64,000 nt of DNA, from contig CAVUFC010000013.1 of assembly GCA_963740605.1 (NCBI GenBank), forward strand, positions 62,001 to 126,000, read 5' to 3'. Shown piece after piece: positions 35,382 to 43,975 of the stretch (the stretch's first letter is position 1; every line of letters starts with the position of its first letter). The notes under the pieces were generated by a model. The model searched no databases. It was not told the DNA's origin and saw only the letters and a program-made list of their open reading frames with translations. Source of the stretch: DASSUW01 sp963740605 (GTDB lineage: Bacteria; Actinomycetota; Thermoleophilia; Solirubrobacterales; Solirubrobacteraceae). The position numbers and the translations under genes are program-made.

Positions 35382-35560
35382 ATGAGCTTCCGCCAGCTCA
35401 TCGCGGCCTTCGACGGCTCACCGCCGGCCGAGGACGCGCTCGCGCTGGCGCTCCGCCTCCGGGGCACGGATGACGCGCTCACGCTGGTCGTGCTGGGAAC
35501 CACGATCGCCAAGACGGCCGATGCCGGCTTCGGCGAGATCGGCATGTTCCCGCAGCGTCG
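35382..35560 (+). pseudogene. Universal stress protein, N-terminal remnant
   Basis: ATG 35382 opens MSFRQLIAAFDGSPPAEDAL, ALALRLRGTDDALTLVVLG, the first strand-helix-strand of Usp proteins with its D-G-S motif. After about 60 residues the sequence becomes Arg/Pro-rich in every frame and the ATP-binding GxxGxxxxxxxS loop is missing. It starts 136 nt from the divergent oxidoreductase gene, so the pair probably shared a promoter region. Confidence 0.6.
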
Positions 35561-36070
35561 GCGCGCGCGCCCGCGATGTGGGCGGCATCTTCGGCGGCCC
35601 ATCAAGGATCACGCGCTCGGCGCATCCCTCCGCCGAGCGACTTCGAGCCGGCGTCCCAACCCGGGGCGCGGCCACGCGTTGGAGGCCGAACGAGCCGAGC
35701 TAGCAGGCCGGCGGTCGCGTTCAGCCAGGCGATGATCGAGTTCGAGTCCCACAGCTCGCCCGCCCAGAGCTCGTCTCGTCCCTACACCGGCGTGGGCACC
35801 GGCGCGCGACCAGCGGGACGCTGCTCAGAAGACGCGGCCCGCCAACCGCCCAGTCGAGGTCCGGAATCGATCCACCACGCCAGCACCGGATCTCGTAGCT
35901 GAGCCGTCCCGGCTTTCACGGAGAGATCGAGGCTAGGAACCGCGCCCTCATAGCCCGCCACTCGAGTGCGTGCCTCACCCGCGACGTTCCACAGCGCTTG
36001 ACCGCCGCAGCCCACAGAAGCCGGCCCGAGCACTGAGCCGTCGCCCCCGCGATCCGGGTGCACGCTCTCG
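35561..36070. other. Decayed region upstream of the subtilase
   Basis: No intact gene. The first part may be degraded Usp sequence. The last bases lead into repeat copy 1 at 36071. Confidence 0.35.
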
Positions 36071-36102
36071 GTGTGCCTTACTGACGTCAGATAGTCACCT
36101 TC
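36071..36102 (+). repeat. Dispersed 30-bp repeat, copy 1
   Basis: GTGTGCCTTA, eight variable bases (CTGACGTC) and AGATAGTCAC, followed by CTTCGGCGAACGC. It lies 155 bp before the subtilase start and is inverted relative to copy 2. Confidence 0.8.
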
Positions 36103-36256
36103 GGCGAACGCCGGCCTCGTCCGCACCAATGGCGGCGACCACTTTGGCCGGGGGCGCGCGGGCGCTTGCTGGCGACGTTGACTTCGGCTGCTGGCCGTGA
36201 TCGGATGCGACCAGCTCATCGGTGAACCGATGAAGGGCGGAGAGGAGCGCACCGCG

Positions 36257-38188
36257 ATGGCCGTGAACGATGATGTGGAGGTCCGCGACCGCGCGGCGGA
36301 GAAGCGACTGAAGGCGGTTGCCAAGGTCGCCGAGGTCGCGGCCGAGCGGCTCACGATCCTGAGCGAGTCCGAGGCGAGGCTGCCGAACGTGGGCGCGGAG
36401 GTGACCATGTACAAGGTGGTCGATCGCGAGAGCGGTGACAGCTGGCGCGTCGCGCTTGACGCGCGCGGGCGGCCGCAGGACGTCGACGAGCTGCTCGCTA
36501 AGGAGCAGAGCTCGGCGCGTGACCGCTTCGGGGCGATGCAGGAGGCTCTCCACGAGCTCGCCGAGTTGCGCGGCGCTGAGGACGACAGCGTGCCCGTGAT
36601 GCTGCGCTACGCCACCGACGAGGAGGCGATCGACCTCGACAAGCGCGAGCTCGACGGCGCGCAGCTCTCCGCGAGGCGCTTTGCCGCTTTGGGCGAGCAG
36701 GCCCGCCGGCTGGACCGGCAGGTCGCGAGGCGAGCGCAGGCGTTGCACCGCGAGGTGTTCGAGGCGCACAAGATCGATGCGAAGGTCGCTGGGAAGGCTC
36801 GCGCCTCGGGGCCGTTCGTACGGTCACGCGTGCCGCTGAAGGCGCTCGCGGAGCTCAGCCGCGACGAGCGAATCTCGTTCATCGGGCTCGACGGCGAGCA
36901 GGAGGTGCTCGACTACCCGACGATCCCGGAGTCGCTGCCGACGACACTTACCGACACCGTCCACGGCGCCGGGTTCCGGGGAGCAGGCGTGAAGGTCGCC
37001 GTCCTCGAGTCTGGCGGGCTCTGGAAGCCAGCGGCCTGTTTCAAGATCGGCGCGACCCAGGTCTCGGGCTTGGCCGCGAACGACCACATGACGAAGAGCG
37101 TCGGGATCATCGGCAACCGCTACTCGGCCGGCGGTTGCACAGGGTCATGGCAAGGCTACGCGCCGGACGCGAGCGTGCTGCTGGCCAACGAGTCGGACTA
37201 CCAGGACCGCTATGACTGGGCTCGCGGCCAAGGCGTCAACGTGGTCACCATGAGCTGGCATTTCGGCACCGAGGAGTCGAGCGGCGCGCTTCACAGCCGG
37301 GACGTGTACTTCGACTACTGGGTGACGCGCTACCCCTACCCGAGCGTGTTCACGTCCGCCGGCAACGAGGCCGCGTCGGACGCGTTCGCCTCAGGGAAGG
37401 GCTACAACTTCCTCGGCGTCGGGAACGTCGTCAACGACGGCGACGGCAACCGCTGCAACGACGTGATCTCGAGCGACAGCTCGCGTAAGAACCCGACCAG
37501 TCCGCACTCGGATCACGAGGTCCCCGGAATCGCGGCCCCGGGCAGCCGTCACGACCTGCTCGGCTCGAGCTTCGGCGGCACGAGCTGCGCGACGCCGGTC
37601 ACGGCTGCGATCAGCGCGCTGTTGATGAGCGCGAACACCAGCCTGAAGATCTGGCCGGAGGCGATCCGCGCGATTCTGCTGGCGACAGCCAACTACCAGC
37701 GCGCCGACGGGGCCGACTACTCGAAGTACGCGGACGGAGCCGACGGCACCGGGCTCGTCAACTCCTACTACGCGAGACCCACCGCGAGCAACCGCGAGAG
37801 CGGCACGACACCGCAATTCCGGGCCCATGACTACGGGCTCATGACCGCCTCCGACTTCAGGGGCGGGATGTTCACCAAAGAGTGGAAGGCGCAGACCTAC
37901 AGCTCGCGCTCGCGCATCCGCGTGGCGCTGACGTGGAACAGCAAGGTCGCGGCGAGCGGCGGGGTGCCGTCGAGCAGCGTGCTGAACGCCGACCTCGACC
38001 TCTGGGTCTACGACCCCGACGGGCACCTGATCGCGGCGTCGACGACGTGGGACAACAGCTGGGAGTTCGTCGAGTTCACGCCGTCGAAGACCGGCGTCTA
38101 CACAATCAAGGTGCGTGGCTACAGCGTCCCGTCGGACTTCTCGAGCTGGTACGGGGTGGCGTGGACGACGCATTACGATCTGTGCTGA
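36257..38188 (+). CDS. Subtilisin-like serine peptidase (S8) with catalytic Asp replaced by Glu
   Basis: A 643-residue protein. Residues ~1-230 form a long N-terminal region including a prodomain-like part (MYKVVDRESGDSWRVALDA; RISFIGLDGEQEVLD). The S8 domain follows: VKVAVLESGG (Glu251 where family members have Asp), NDHMTKSVGIIGN (His277), VFTSAGNEA (Asn370) and SSFGGTSCATPVTAAI (Ser443). A C-terminal beta domain (LDLWVYDPDG, GVYTIKVRGYS) resembles pre-peptidase C-terminal domains. No clear signal peptide is seen. ATG 36257 follows GGAGAGGAG; upstream in-frame ATGs fit less well. Its stop overlaps the next gene's ATG (TGATG). It may be catalytically altered or inactive. Confidence 0.85.
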   Translation: MAVNDDVEVRDRAAEKRLKAVAKVAEVAAERLTILSESEARLPNVGAEVTMYKVVDRESGDSWRVALDARGRPQDVDELLAKEQSSARDRFGAMQEALHELAELRGAEDDSVPVMLRYATDEEAIDLDKRELDGAQLSARRFAALGEQARRLDRQVARRAQALHREVFEAHKIDAKVAGKARASGPFVRSRVPLKALAELSRDERISFIGLDGEQEVLDYPTIPESLPTTLTDTVHGAGFRGAGVKVAVLESGGLWKPAACFKIGATQVSGLAANDHMTKSVGIIGNRYSAGGCTGSWQGYAPDASVLLANESDYQDRYDWARGQGVNVVTMSWHFGTEESSGALHSRDVYFDYWVTRYPYPSVFTSAGNEAASDAFASGKGYNFLGVGNVVNDGDGNRCNDVISSDSSRKNPTSPHSDHEVPGIAAPGSRHDLLGSSFGGTSCATPVTAAISALLMSANTSLKIWPEAIRAILLATANYQRADGADYSKYADGADGTGLVNSYYARPTASNRESGTTPQFRAHDYGLMTASDFRGGMFTKEWKAQTYSSRSRIRVALTWNSKVAASGGVPSSSVLNADLDLWVYDPDGHLIAASTTWDNSWEFVEFTPSKTGVYTIKVRGYSVPSDFSSWYGVAWTTHYDLC

Positions 38189-38618
38189 TGGGGTAACGCT
38201 CGAACAGGTCGCAGCCGCGACCGGCAGGCCCGTCGAGCGCCTGACCGAGCTCGACCGCCGCCGCCTGCGCTTCGGCTTTCTGCCCGGGTCCTACGAGACG
38301 GTCGTGGTGCGCGACCAGGAGACCGGTGAGACGCTCGAGGTTACCCTTGACGCCGCGTCGGGACGGCCGGTGGAGCCGGCCGAACTCGTCCGGCGCGACC
38401 GACAGCTCGCCGCGCGCCATGCGCACGCACTCTCACCGGCGCTCCGCGATCTCGCGCTGCGGCACCCGGACCTCACGGACGTCCGCGTCACGGTTGCGCG
38501 GGTCGGTGACGCGGAGCCCACACCGCTGCGCGCGGACATGCGCGAGATCATCGCGATCGCCCAAGACCCCGGCGTAGACCGCATAGAGCTGCTCGAGGAT
38601 CCCGAGATCCTGGACTGA
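38188..38618 (+). CDS. Stand-alone homologue of the subtilase prodomain
   Basis: About 143 residues. The stretch ERLTELDRRRLRFGFLPGSY, VVVRDQETGETLEVTLDA, GRPVEPAELVRRD aligns with the upstream subtilase N-terminus (ERLTILSESEARL, KVVDRESGDSWRVALDA, GRPQDVDELLAKE). The last part (RADMREIIAIAQDP, RIELLEDPEILD) aligns with RVPLKALAELSRDE, FIGLDGEQEVLD. It stops exactly where the peptidase domain would begin. The likely ATG (38188) overlaps the subtilase stop, but one G is missing from the following G-run (four instead of five) for the frames to join. This could be a real shift or a homopolymer error. It may act as an inhibitor or folding helper of the peptidase (inference). Confidence 0.7.
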
Positions 38619-38663
38619 TCCGCAGCGCGCAAGCCGACAGGCCTTCGCGCGCGTGGCGCGTAA

Positions 38664-38693
38664 CCACTATCTGTCGTATCTAAGGCACACCAA
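38664..38693 (-). repeat. Dispersed 30-bp repeat, copy 2
   Basis: Minus-strand GGTGTGCCTTA, variable GATACGA, CAGATAGTGG. Read on the plus strand it lies in an open frame (RNHYLSYLRHTKDSAAVGKK, ending NGNPYW at 38751). The inverted partner of copy 1 around the subtilase-prodomain pair. Confidence 0.75.
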
Positions 38694-38819
38694 AGACTCG
38701 GCTGCCGTAGGCAAGAAGGTCTGGATGCGCAACGGCAACCCGTACTGGTGACGCCAGCGGTGACGGTCCGCGACGTCTCCCTGCGCGGCTAGGGAGGATG
38801 CCCGCGGCCCCGAGGCGTA

Positions 38820-38846
38820 CGACGGGCCGCTTCCCGCGGCCCGTCG
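38820..38846. terminator. 11-bp perfect hairpin between convergent genes
   Basis: CGACGGGCCGC pairs perfectly with GCGGCCCGTCG across TTCCC. It lies between the prodomain gene (+) and the GGDEF-EAL gene (-), so it could stop transcription from either side. A weaker GGCGCC-TTCA-GGCGCC stem follows at 38979-38994. Confidence 0.5.
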
Positions 38847-39051
38847 CTGCGAGAACCCGGAGCGGGGGATTGCCGACTCGACGGGCCTCTCCCTAATGGG
38901 GCTACCCGGGCAATTGATCCCCAAGCGTTGAAAGATCCCGAGCACCACCGTCCCACTGACGGCGCGGATTGTCATCCTGGCGCCTTCAGGCGCCGGGGCC
39001 GCGGTATATGGCGGCGTCGCGCGCCAGTGAGCGTCGCGGCGGGTCGGTGGC

Positions 39052-41004
39052 TTACAGCTCCGCGCCAGCGGCGTGCCGCGCGAGCCATGGGGTGAGCTCC
39101 TGGGCCGGGATAGGTGGAGCGAGGAGCTCCCCCTGCGCCTCGTCGCATCCGCATTCCACGAGGCGGCCCCAGGCCTGCTGCGTGGCGACGCCCTCGGCGA
39201 CCACGTGCAGACCGAGCCGGTGCCCCAGGTCGACCGTCGAGCGAACGATCGCCCAGTCGGCGGGGTTCGTCATTAGCTCGAGCACGAACGAGCGATCGAT
39301 CTTCAACTCGTCGAGCCGCAGGTTCTTGAGGTGCGCGAGTGACGACTGGCCGACGCCGAAGTCATCGAGCGCCAGGCGCACACCGAGGGCACGCAGTCGC
39401 TCCAGGACATCCAGAGTCCGCTCCGGGTCGGCCACGATCGCATCTTCCGACACCTCGAGCGTCAAGAGCTCTGCCGAGAAGGCGCGCCGCTCGAGTGCCC
39501 GCGCGACCTCCACGGGAAGGCCGAGGTCGAGAAGATCGGCCGGCCCAAGATTCACGGCGACAGCGAGCTCAGGTTCTCCGGTCAGCGAACCGATCTCTGA
39601 GAGTGCGCGGTCCAGCACGAACGCCGTCAGTGCGCGGGTCAACCCGCTCTGCTCGGCCAGCGGGAGGAAGTGTCCCGGCGTGAGCAGACCATGTCGTGGG
39701 TGTTCCCAGCGGACGAGCGCCTCCACGCCGCGCACGACGCCGCTGGGCAGTTCGGCCTTGGGCTGATAGTGCAGTACGAGCTGGCTGTCGTCGATCGCCG
39801 CGCGCAGCTCACCGATCAGCGCCAGTCGCTCGCGGCTGTGTCGGTCGCGTGATGGCAGGTACAGCTCGTGGCCGGTCCTCATGCGCTTCGCCTCGTACAT
39901 GGCCACGTCGGCTCGCTGGAGCAGTCCGATCGGATCAGGCGCGTGGTCGGGGAACAGCGCTATACCGACGCTCGCATCGACATGGACGGCGATGTCCTCG
40001 ACGCGGAACGACTGCTCGAGCGCACTGCGCAGCCGCAGGCCGGCCGTGCTCGCGGCGGCCTCGTCGCCCGGCGCCAGCACCAGCGCGAACTCGTCGCCGC
40101 CCAGACGCGCGAGCGTGTCGTGCTCGCGAACCGCGCTCGCGAGTCGTGGACCGATCTGGCGCAACACCTCATCGCCCGCATGGTGTCCGAGCGTGTCGTT
40201 GAGCTCCTTGAACCCGTCGAGGTCGATCAGAAGGAGCGCCAACTCACCGCCCCGGTCGATCGCCGCTTGCAGCCGCTCGACCAGGTGACGCCGGTTTCCC
40301 AGGGTGGTCAGGTCATCGGTCAGGGCACGGGCATTCGTTGCTCGCAGCCGGTCCGTAACCGTCACCCCGGCGCGGACCATACCGGCGAGCACGGTAGCGA
40401 GAGCGAGCGCTCCCGCGGTGTCGCTCAGCATCGTGAACTGCCCGAGAGCGAGCAGCGTGAGCGCCGCGGTCGCGAACGCGATGATCGCGACCAGCACCGT
40501 CCAGCGGAACTCGGGACCAGGACCAACCCGAGGTTCGGTGCGCCAAGCCGCCGCGGCGAAGAGCGGCGCTGCCGCCGGCGCAACGTCCTCTCCAGCACCG
40601 AGGGCTATCACTCCCGCGCCGATCAGCAGCATGCTCGGGGTCGGCTGCCAGCGACTCAGCGCCAGGCCGCCAGTGACGCCACCTACCGCAAGCGCCACCT
40701 CTGTGCTGCCCCCGACCGCGACCGTCACCGCGGCCGCCGAGGTGGCTCCCATCACCGCGTCAAGGCCAGAGAGCCACGGCAGCTCGAGGAACCGGTGCAG
40801 CACGCAGAGCACAAGACCCAGCGTCGCCGCAACCACAGCCAACCGCGGCGGGAGGACCGCATCCATCCCATACACGCTGGCCGCCAGAGCGAGCGCCGCC
40901 GCCAGGGCCAGCGGTCCGGGCAGCCTGGGCACGCGAAGCACGGTCGCGGCGACACACGCCACGCTCCCTGCGACGAGCACCGCACCTGCGATGTCTGCGA
41001 GCAC
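39052..41004 (-). CDS. Membrane GGDEF-EAL protein (cyclic-di-GMP turnover)
   Basis: A 650-residue protein. Residues ~1-215 hold about seven hydrophobic segments. The GGDEF domain follows (DDLTTLGNRRHLVERL, LLLIDLDGFKELNDTLGHH, LARLGGDEFALVLAPG), then EAL (LVLHYQPKAELPSG, GVEALVRWEHP, LALDDFGVGQSSLAHLKNL, ELKIDRSFVLEL, VVAEGVATQQAW). Both GGDEF and EAL signature motifs are intact, so both diguanylate cyclase and phosphodiesterase activity are possible. No RxxD inhibitory site is obvious. The start ATG 41004 begins the first helix. It is a single gene, convergent with the subtilase pair. Confidence 0.92.
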   Translation of the reverse strand: MLADIAGAVLVAGSVACVAATVLRVPRLPGPLALAAALALAASVYGMDAVLPPRLAVVAATLGLVLCVLHRFLELPWLSGLDAVMGATSAAAVTVAVGGSTEVALAVGGVTGGLALSRWQPTPSMLLIGAGVIALGAGEDVAPAAAPLFAAAAWRTEPRVGPGPEFRWTVLVAIIAFATAALTLLALGQFTMLSDTAGALALATVLAGMVRAGVTVTDRLRATNARALTDDLTTLGNRRHLVERLQAAIDRGGELALLLIDLDGFKELNDTLGHHAGDEVLRQIGPRLASAVREHDTLARLGGDEFALVLAPGDEAAASTAGLRLRSALEQSFRVEDIAVHVDASVGIALFPDHAPDPIGLLQRADVAMYEAKRMRTGHELYLPSRDRHSRERLALIGELRAAIDDSQLVLHYQPKAELPSGVVRGVEALVRWEHPRHGLLTPGHFLPLAEQSGLTRALTAFVLDRALSEIGSLTGEPELAVAVNLGPADLLDLGLPVEVARALERRAFSAELLTLEVSEDAIVADPERTLDVLERLRALGVRLALDDFGVGQSSLAHLKNLRLDELKIDRSFVLELMTNPADWAIVRSTVDLGHRLGLHVVAEGVATQQAWGRLVECGCDEAQGELLAPPIPAQELTPWLARHAAGAEL

Positions 41005-41443
41005 CTGAGTGGATTCTCCCTCAAACCCCTCGCGGCGCGGCGCCGAACATTCGATCCGGTTCCGCAGTCGGATCCGATCTACGCCACGTCAGGAGGCGAT
41101 CGGCGCCCAGCGGGTTCCTAGCGTGACTTAGCGCGGCAGGTGATGTGATGGCGCAGCTGGATGGGTTCGCTCGATCGCGAGCCACCGAGTACGGGACTCG
41201 GCGCTCGTGCCAGCGACCGCGCGACGCGAGCAGTGCGACCCGAAGCCCTTGGCGCCTGGAGATCCCGGTGTGCCTTAGAGGCGTCAGATAGTCAGGTTCG
41301 GCGACGCTGCAAATAGCCCGCGGCTCGTCGCGGCCCCTTGCCAGCGCGCCGAACTCCTTGCCGCCACCGGCAGAACTGGGACGGGTAGCTTCGTCGTCGC
41401 GGACGCCGATCGCCAAGCGTCCGACAGCATCGAAGGCGTTGCC
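41005..41443. other. Gap with repeat copy 3
   Basis: No gene recognised on either strand. The only structured feature is the dispersed repeat at 41267-41296. Confidence 0.4.
41267..41296 (+). repeat. Dispersed 30-bp repeat, copy 3
   Basis: GGTGTGCCTTA, variable GAGGCGT, CAGATAGTCAGG, followed by TTCGGCGACGC. It lies 148 bp beyond the stop of the minus-strand winged-helix gene and is inverted relative to copy 4. Confidence 0.8.
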
Positions 41444-41899
41444 TTACTCGGGCGATATCGGCGGCTGCGGTGACGCCTGCGCTGGTCGGAAACCGCTGAG
41501 CCCGCCCGGCAGCGCGACCCTCTCGAGCTCGCCGCGCTGAACACCGGCGCGGGTGGTGTTGTAGACCAGCGGCTTGGCGATCCGCGTGACCTCGGCGATC
41601 TCGGACACCGTCACACCGGGCCGCTCGGCAATCACACCGAACACGGCCGCCTTGTTCTGGCCGCGCCTGGCGCGCGCAGCCGGCGGACCGGACGCACCGG
41701 CGGCCCGGCCTCCGCGAGCGCCCCTGCGCCGACGAGGCTGTGCGGCAGCGCGAGCCGGAGACCGCTCGCTCGACTGACCGCCGGACCGGTCAAGCGCAGC
41801 GTCGGCCGCTCGCAAGCGCTCGTATTCGACCACTGCCGGAGCGAGCTCCTTCAGCCGCGCACGAATCCCCTGCACCATCTCGTCAACCAGATCGGCCAT
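41444..41899 (-). CDS. Small winged-helix DNA-binding protein
   Basis: A 151-residue protein. N-terminal helix MADLVDEMVQGIRARLKEL and LAPAVVEYERLRAA, then a low-complexity Arg/Ala/Pro linker (PRRRRGARGGRAAGA). The C-terminal winged HTH reads RGQNKAAVFGVIAERPGVTV, SEIAEVTRIAKPLVYNTTRA, GVQRGELERVALPGGLSGFR. The arrangement is seen in many actinobacterial orphan regulators; targets unknown. ATG 41899 follows AAAGGG. The gene is bracketed by inverted copies 3 and 4 of the dispersed repeat. Confidence 0.75.
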   Translation of the reverse strand: MADLVDEMVQGIRARLKELAPAVVEYERLRAADAALDRSGGQSSERSPARAAAQPRRRRGARGGRAAGASGPPAARARRGQNKAAVFGVIAERPGVTVSEIAEVTRIAKPLVYNTTRAGVQRGELERVALPGGLSGFRPAQASPQPPISPE

Positions 41900-42030
41900 C
41901 CATCCCTTTCGACGTGCCCACCGACACCAGCACGCCAGACTACGGATCCACGCCACCCTGCTGCTGCCGTCGGCATCCAGTCCGCCGTCGACTCCAGGCG
42001 AGAAGCGGCCTGGGCTCCCGCCTACTGGTG

Positions 42031-42201
42031 CACGACCATCTGCCGTACGTAAGGCACACCGCAGTTTGCCGCCGCCTGCGACACGCGTCTCCGAGCGTCC
42101 ATGCGACCTCGCCGGCGTCCCTAGCGATGGGCGCCGACGTCGACGATACGCCTGCTTGACGGCATAGCGAGCGTCTGGCGGACGCCGGCCGAGGCGCTCG
42201 C
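42031..42201 (-). repeat. Long (~170 bp) copy of the dispersed repeat, copy 4
   Basis: On the minus strand it begins near 42201 with GCGAGCGCCTCGGCC, contains AGACGCTCGCTATGCCG and GCAGGCGTATCGTCGA, and ends with the core GCAAACTGCGGTGTGCCTTA-CGTACGG-CAGATGGTCG at 42031-42065. The whole stretch is closely similar to 53819-53990. Confidence 0.85.
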
Positions 42202-42288
42202 ATGTCGTGAAAGGCGGTCGCGCCGGAGTTGACCGCCGACGTGCCCGCTCACGTCTGGACGCGCGAGCGGCTGGGTGTGAAGCGCGAG

Positions 42289-42528
42289 CTAGACGCGGTA
42301 CGGGAACGTGTAGACCGCGGATCGACCGCGCTGGACCCAGCCCGCGAGGCAGTAGCGGCACGTGCTCCCGTCGTCGGCAGGCGCATCGATCGTCTTCGGC
42401 GGGCGAGCTTCGACGATCTCGGCCTCGATGCTGCGGCCTTTCACGGGGCCGTCCTTGAACGTCGCGGTGATTGTCGGCCCGGTCTCGGCGACGGGCGTCG
42501 CTTGGGAGGGATTCTCGAACTCGGGCAC
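42289..42528 (-). CDS. Small conserved-looking protein with a C-terminal CxxC
   Basis: A 79-residue protein. GTG start at 42528; MPEFENPSQATPVAETGPTI, TATFKDGPVKGRSIEAEIV, then STCRYCLAGWVQRG and AVYTFPYRV at the end. The CxxC pair could bind metal or be redox active. The composition is that of a folded beta protein and the frame is cleanly closed. No family recognised. It lies 65 bp downstream of the LuxR-like gene on the same strand and could be co-transcribed with it. Confidence 0.6.
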   Translation of the reverse strand: MPEFENPSQATPVAETGPTITATFKDGPVKGRSIEAEIVEARPPKTIDAPADDGSTCRYCLAGWVQRGRSAVYTFPYRV

Positions 42529-42593
42529 GGCGCACGCGATTCAGGTCAATGGGCGGAAGGACGCCTCCCGCTGAGCGTACTCCTCGACCGGCT

Positions 42594-43613
42594 CTACAGG
42601 CTCTCGGCGAGCGCCCGGGCGACGGCGTCGCCGGCCGTGGTCACCCCGAGCTTGGCCTCCAGGCGCGCGAGCCGCTCGCGGACCGCATGAAGGCTCAGGA
42701 ACAGCTCCCACGCGAGTTCGGCCTCGCCCTCGATGAGGCTGGCCGCGCGCAGCACCTCGGTCTCGCGCGCGGTCAGGCCGAGCCGGTCGAGGGCGTCGGG
42801 GCGGAAGCTCGCCACGGTCTCCTCGAGCAGCAGAGCGTGCGGATCGCCAGGGACCAGGCAGACGGTGAGGCGCCGACCGTCGCGCTCGCTGACGAGCGGC
42901 GGGCGCGGCGGCAGCGCGAGCCACTCCGCGACCGGCCGGGGCAGCCATCCGGGATGGTCCGCGTTGCCGAAGTGCTCGGCCAGCCAACGCCCGGCGTCGG
43001 GGCTCGAGAGCTCGATCTCGCCGTCGCGGTCGAGCAGCATCACCGCCGTGCCGGGCGGCGGATCGTCAGCGAGCGCGCGGACGAGGCGCCCGCGCGCCTG
43101 CGTGGCCCGCAGCGCACCCTCCAGCCCCGGGCGGGCGATGTCGAGCACGTCGCGGTCGCGCTCGGAGAACCCGCGCTCGGTCCGTCCCAGCGCGGCGACG
43201 ACCGCCTCGCCGCGACCGGTGCGCATGCCGATCGCGATCTCGTACTCCACGCCCGCGGCGTGCAGCAGGCCGCCGTAAAGCTCGCCGCGCGTGAGCGCGC
43301 CGGGCTCAACGACCTCCGACAACCGCAGGGCCGGGCGCCGGCGGGCCGCGTGCGCCGCGAGCAGCGGATGGTCGCCCGCGTGCCCGACGACCGCCTCGAA
43401 GGCGCCGGAAGGCTCCGCCCCGGCCGGCGTCGCCTCGTGATCGACGGCGCCCGTGGCGAGCTCGACTCGATCCCAGGTCAGCACGTCCGCGGGAACCAGC
43501 TCGGCGAGCGCCTGCAGCACGCGACGTTGCAGCTCGGCGTCCGTCCGGGCTCCTACGATCGATCGGGCGCACCCGTACGCGGCGCCCACGTCGGTGTCGG
43601 CGAGCCAGGGCAT
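42594..43613 (-). CDS. LuxR-family regulator with GAF-like sensor part
   Basis: About 339 residues. The N-terminal ~250 (RSIVGARTDAELQRRVLQAL, LVPADVLTWDRVEL, GRGEAVVAALGRTERGFSER, DRDVLDIARPGLEGALRA) look like a GAF/PAS-type sensor with a linker helix. The C-terminus (LDRLGLTARETEVLRAASLI, AVRERLARLEAKLGVTTAGD) is a LuxR HTH that is diverged in its recognition helix. ATG 43613 is preceded by AAAGG. It ends 65 bp before the CxxC protein gene, and the FmdB-like gene lies 41 bp upstream. Confidence 0.75.
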   Translation of the reverse strand: MPWLADTDVGAAYGCARSIVGARTDAELQRRVLQALAELVPADVLTWDRVELATGAVDHEATPAGAEPSGAFEAVVGHAGDHPLLAAHAARRRPALRLSEVVEPGALTRGELYGGLLHAAGVEYEIAIGMRTGRGEAVVAALGRTERGFSERDRDVLDIARPGLEGALRATQARGRLVRALADDPPPGTAVMLLDRDGEIELSSPDAGRWLAEHFGNADHPGWLPRPVAEWLALPPRPPLVSERDGRRLTVCLVPGDPHALLLEETVASFRPDALDRLGLTARETEVLRAASLIEGEAELAWELFLSLHAVRERLARLEAKLGVTTAGDAVARALAESL

Positions 43614-43654
43614 GGCGACGCCTTTGACGATACACCCGCTGGGCGGCCCTCCCT

Positions 43655-43870
43655 TCACGTTCCGCCGTCACCCTTCGGCGGCGCCTTGGCCTTCGGTTTC
43701 CGGTGGTCCGTCGAGTAGAACCCGGTGCCCCTGTAGCGCGGGGTGAACGGCTGAAGCACACGCTCGACCGTCTGCCCGGTCGTCGGGCAGCTGATCAGGC
43801 TGGCCTCGGTGATCCGCTGCTCGATTTCGAACGTCGAGCCGTCCGGGCGGCGGTAGACATATACGGGCAC
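43655..43870 (-). CDS. FmdB-type zinc-ribbon-like protein lacking most cysteines
   Basis: A 71-residue protein starting at GTG 43870: VPVYVYRRPDGSTFEIEQRI, TEASLISCPTTGQTVERVLQ, PFTPRYRGTGFYSTDHRKP, then a Lys/Pro tail. The layout (Y-x-Y-C-DxG..F...Q, then CP.CG, ..GxGFYxTD) is that of the FmdB putative regulator family. Here only one of the four zinc-binding Cys remains (in ISCPTTG), so zinc binding is doubtful. Function of the family is unclear. Confidence 0.7.
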   Translation of the reverse strand: MPVYVYRRPDGSTFEIEQRITEASLISCPTTGQTVERVLQPFTPRYRGTGFYSTDHRKPKAKAPPKGDGGT

Positions 43871-43975
43871 GGTGAGCCGGGATTCTTCTATGCCGGGCTG
43901 GCACGAGCGCCGGCCTGCCACTCTTCTTCCGTGGCGCGTCACCTGCCCGGAAGGGCAAGCAGGCGGGGGCACCAT

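Noticed and set aside
36071..42060. Integron attC sites as explanation of the 30-bp repeats
   Set aside because: No GTTRRRY/RYYYAAC core and no R'/R'' folding pattern are present, and no integron integrase is in the window.
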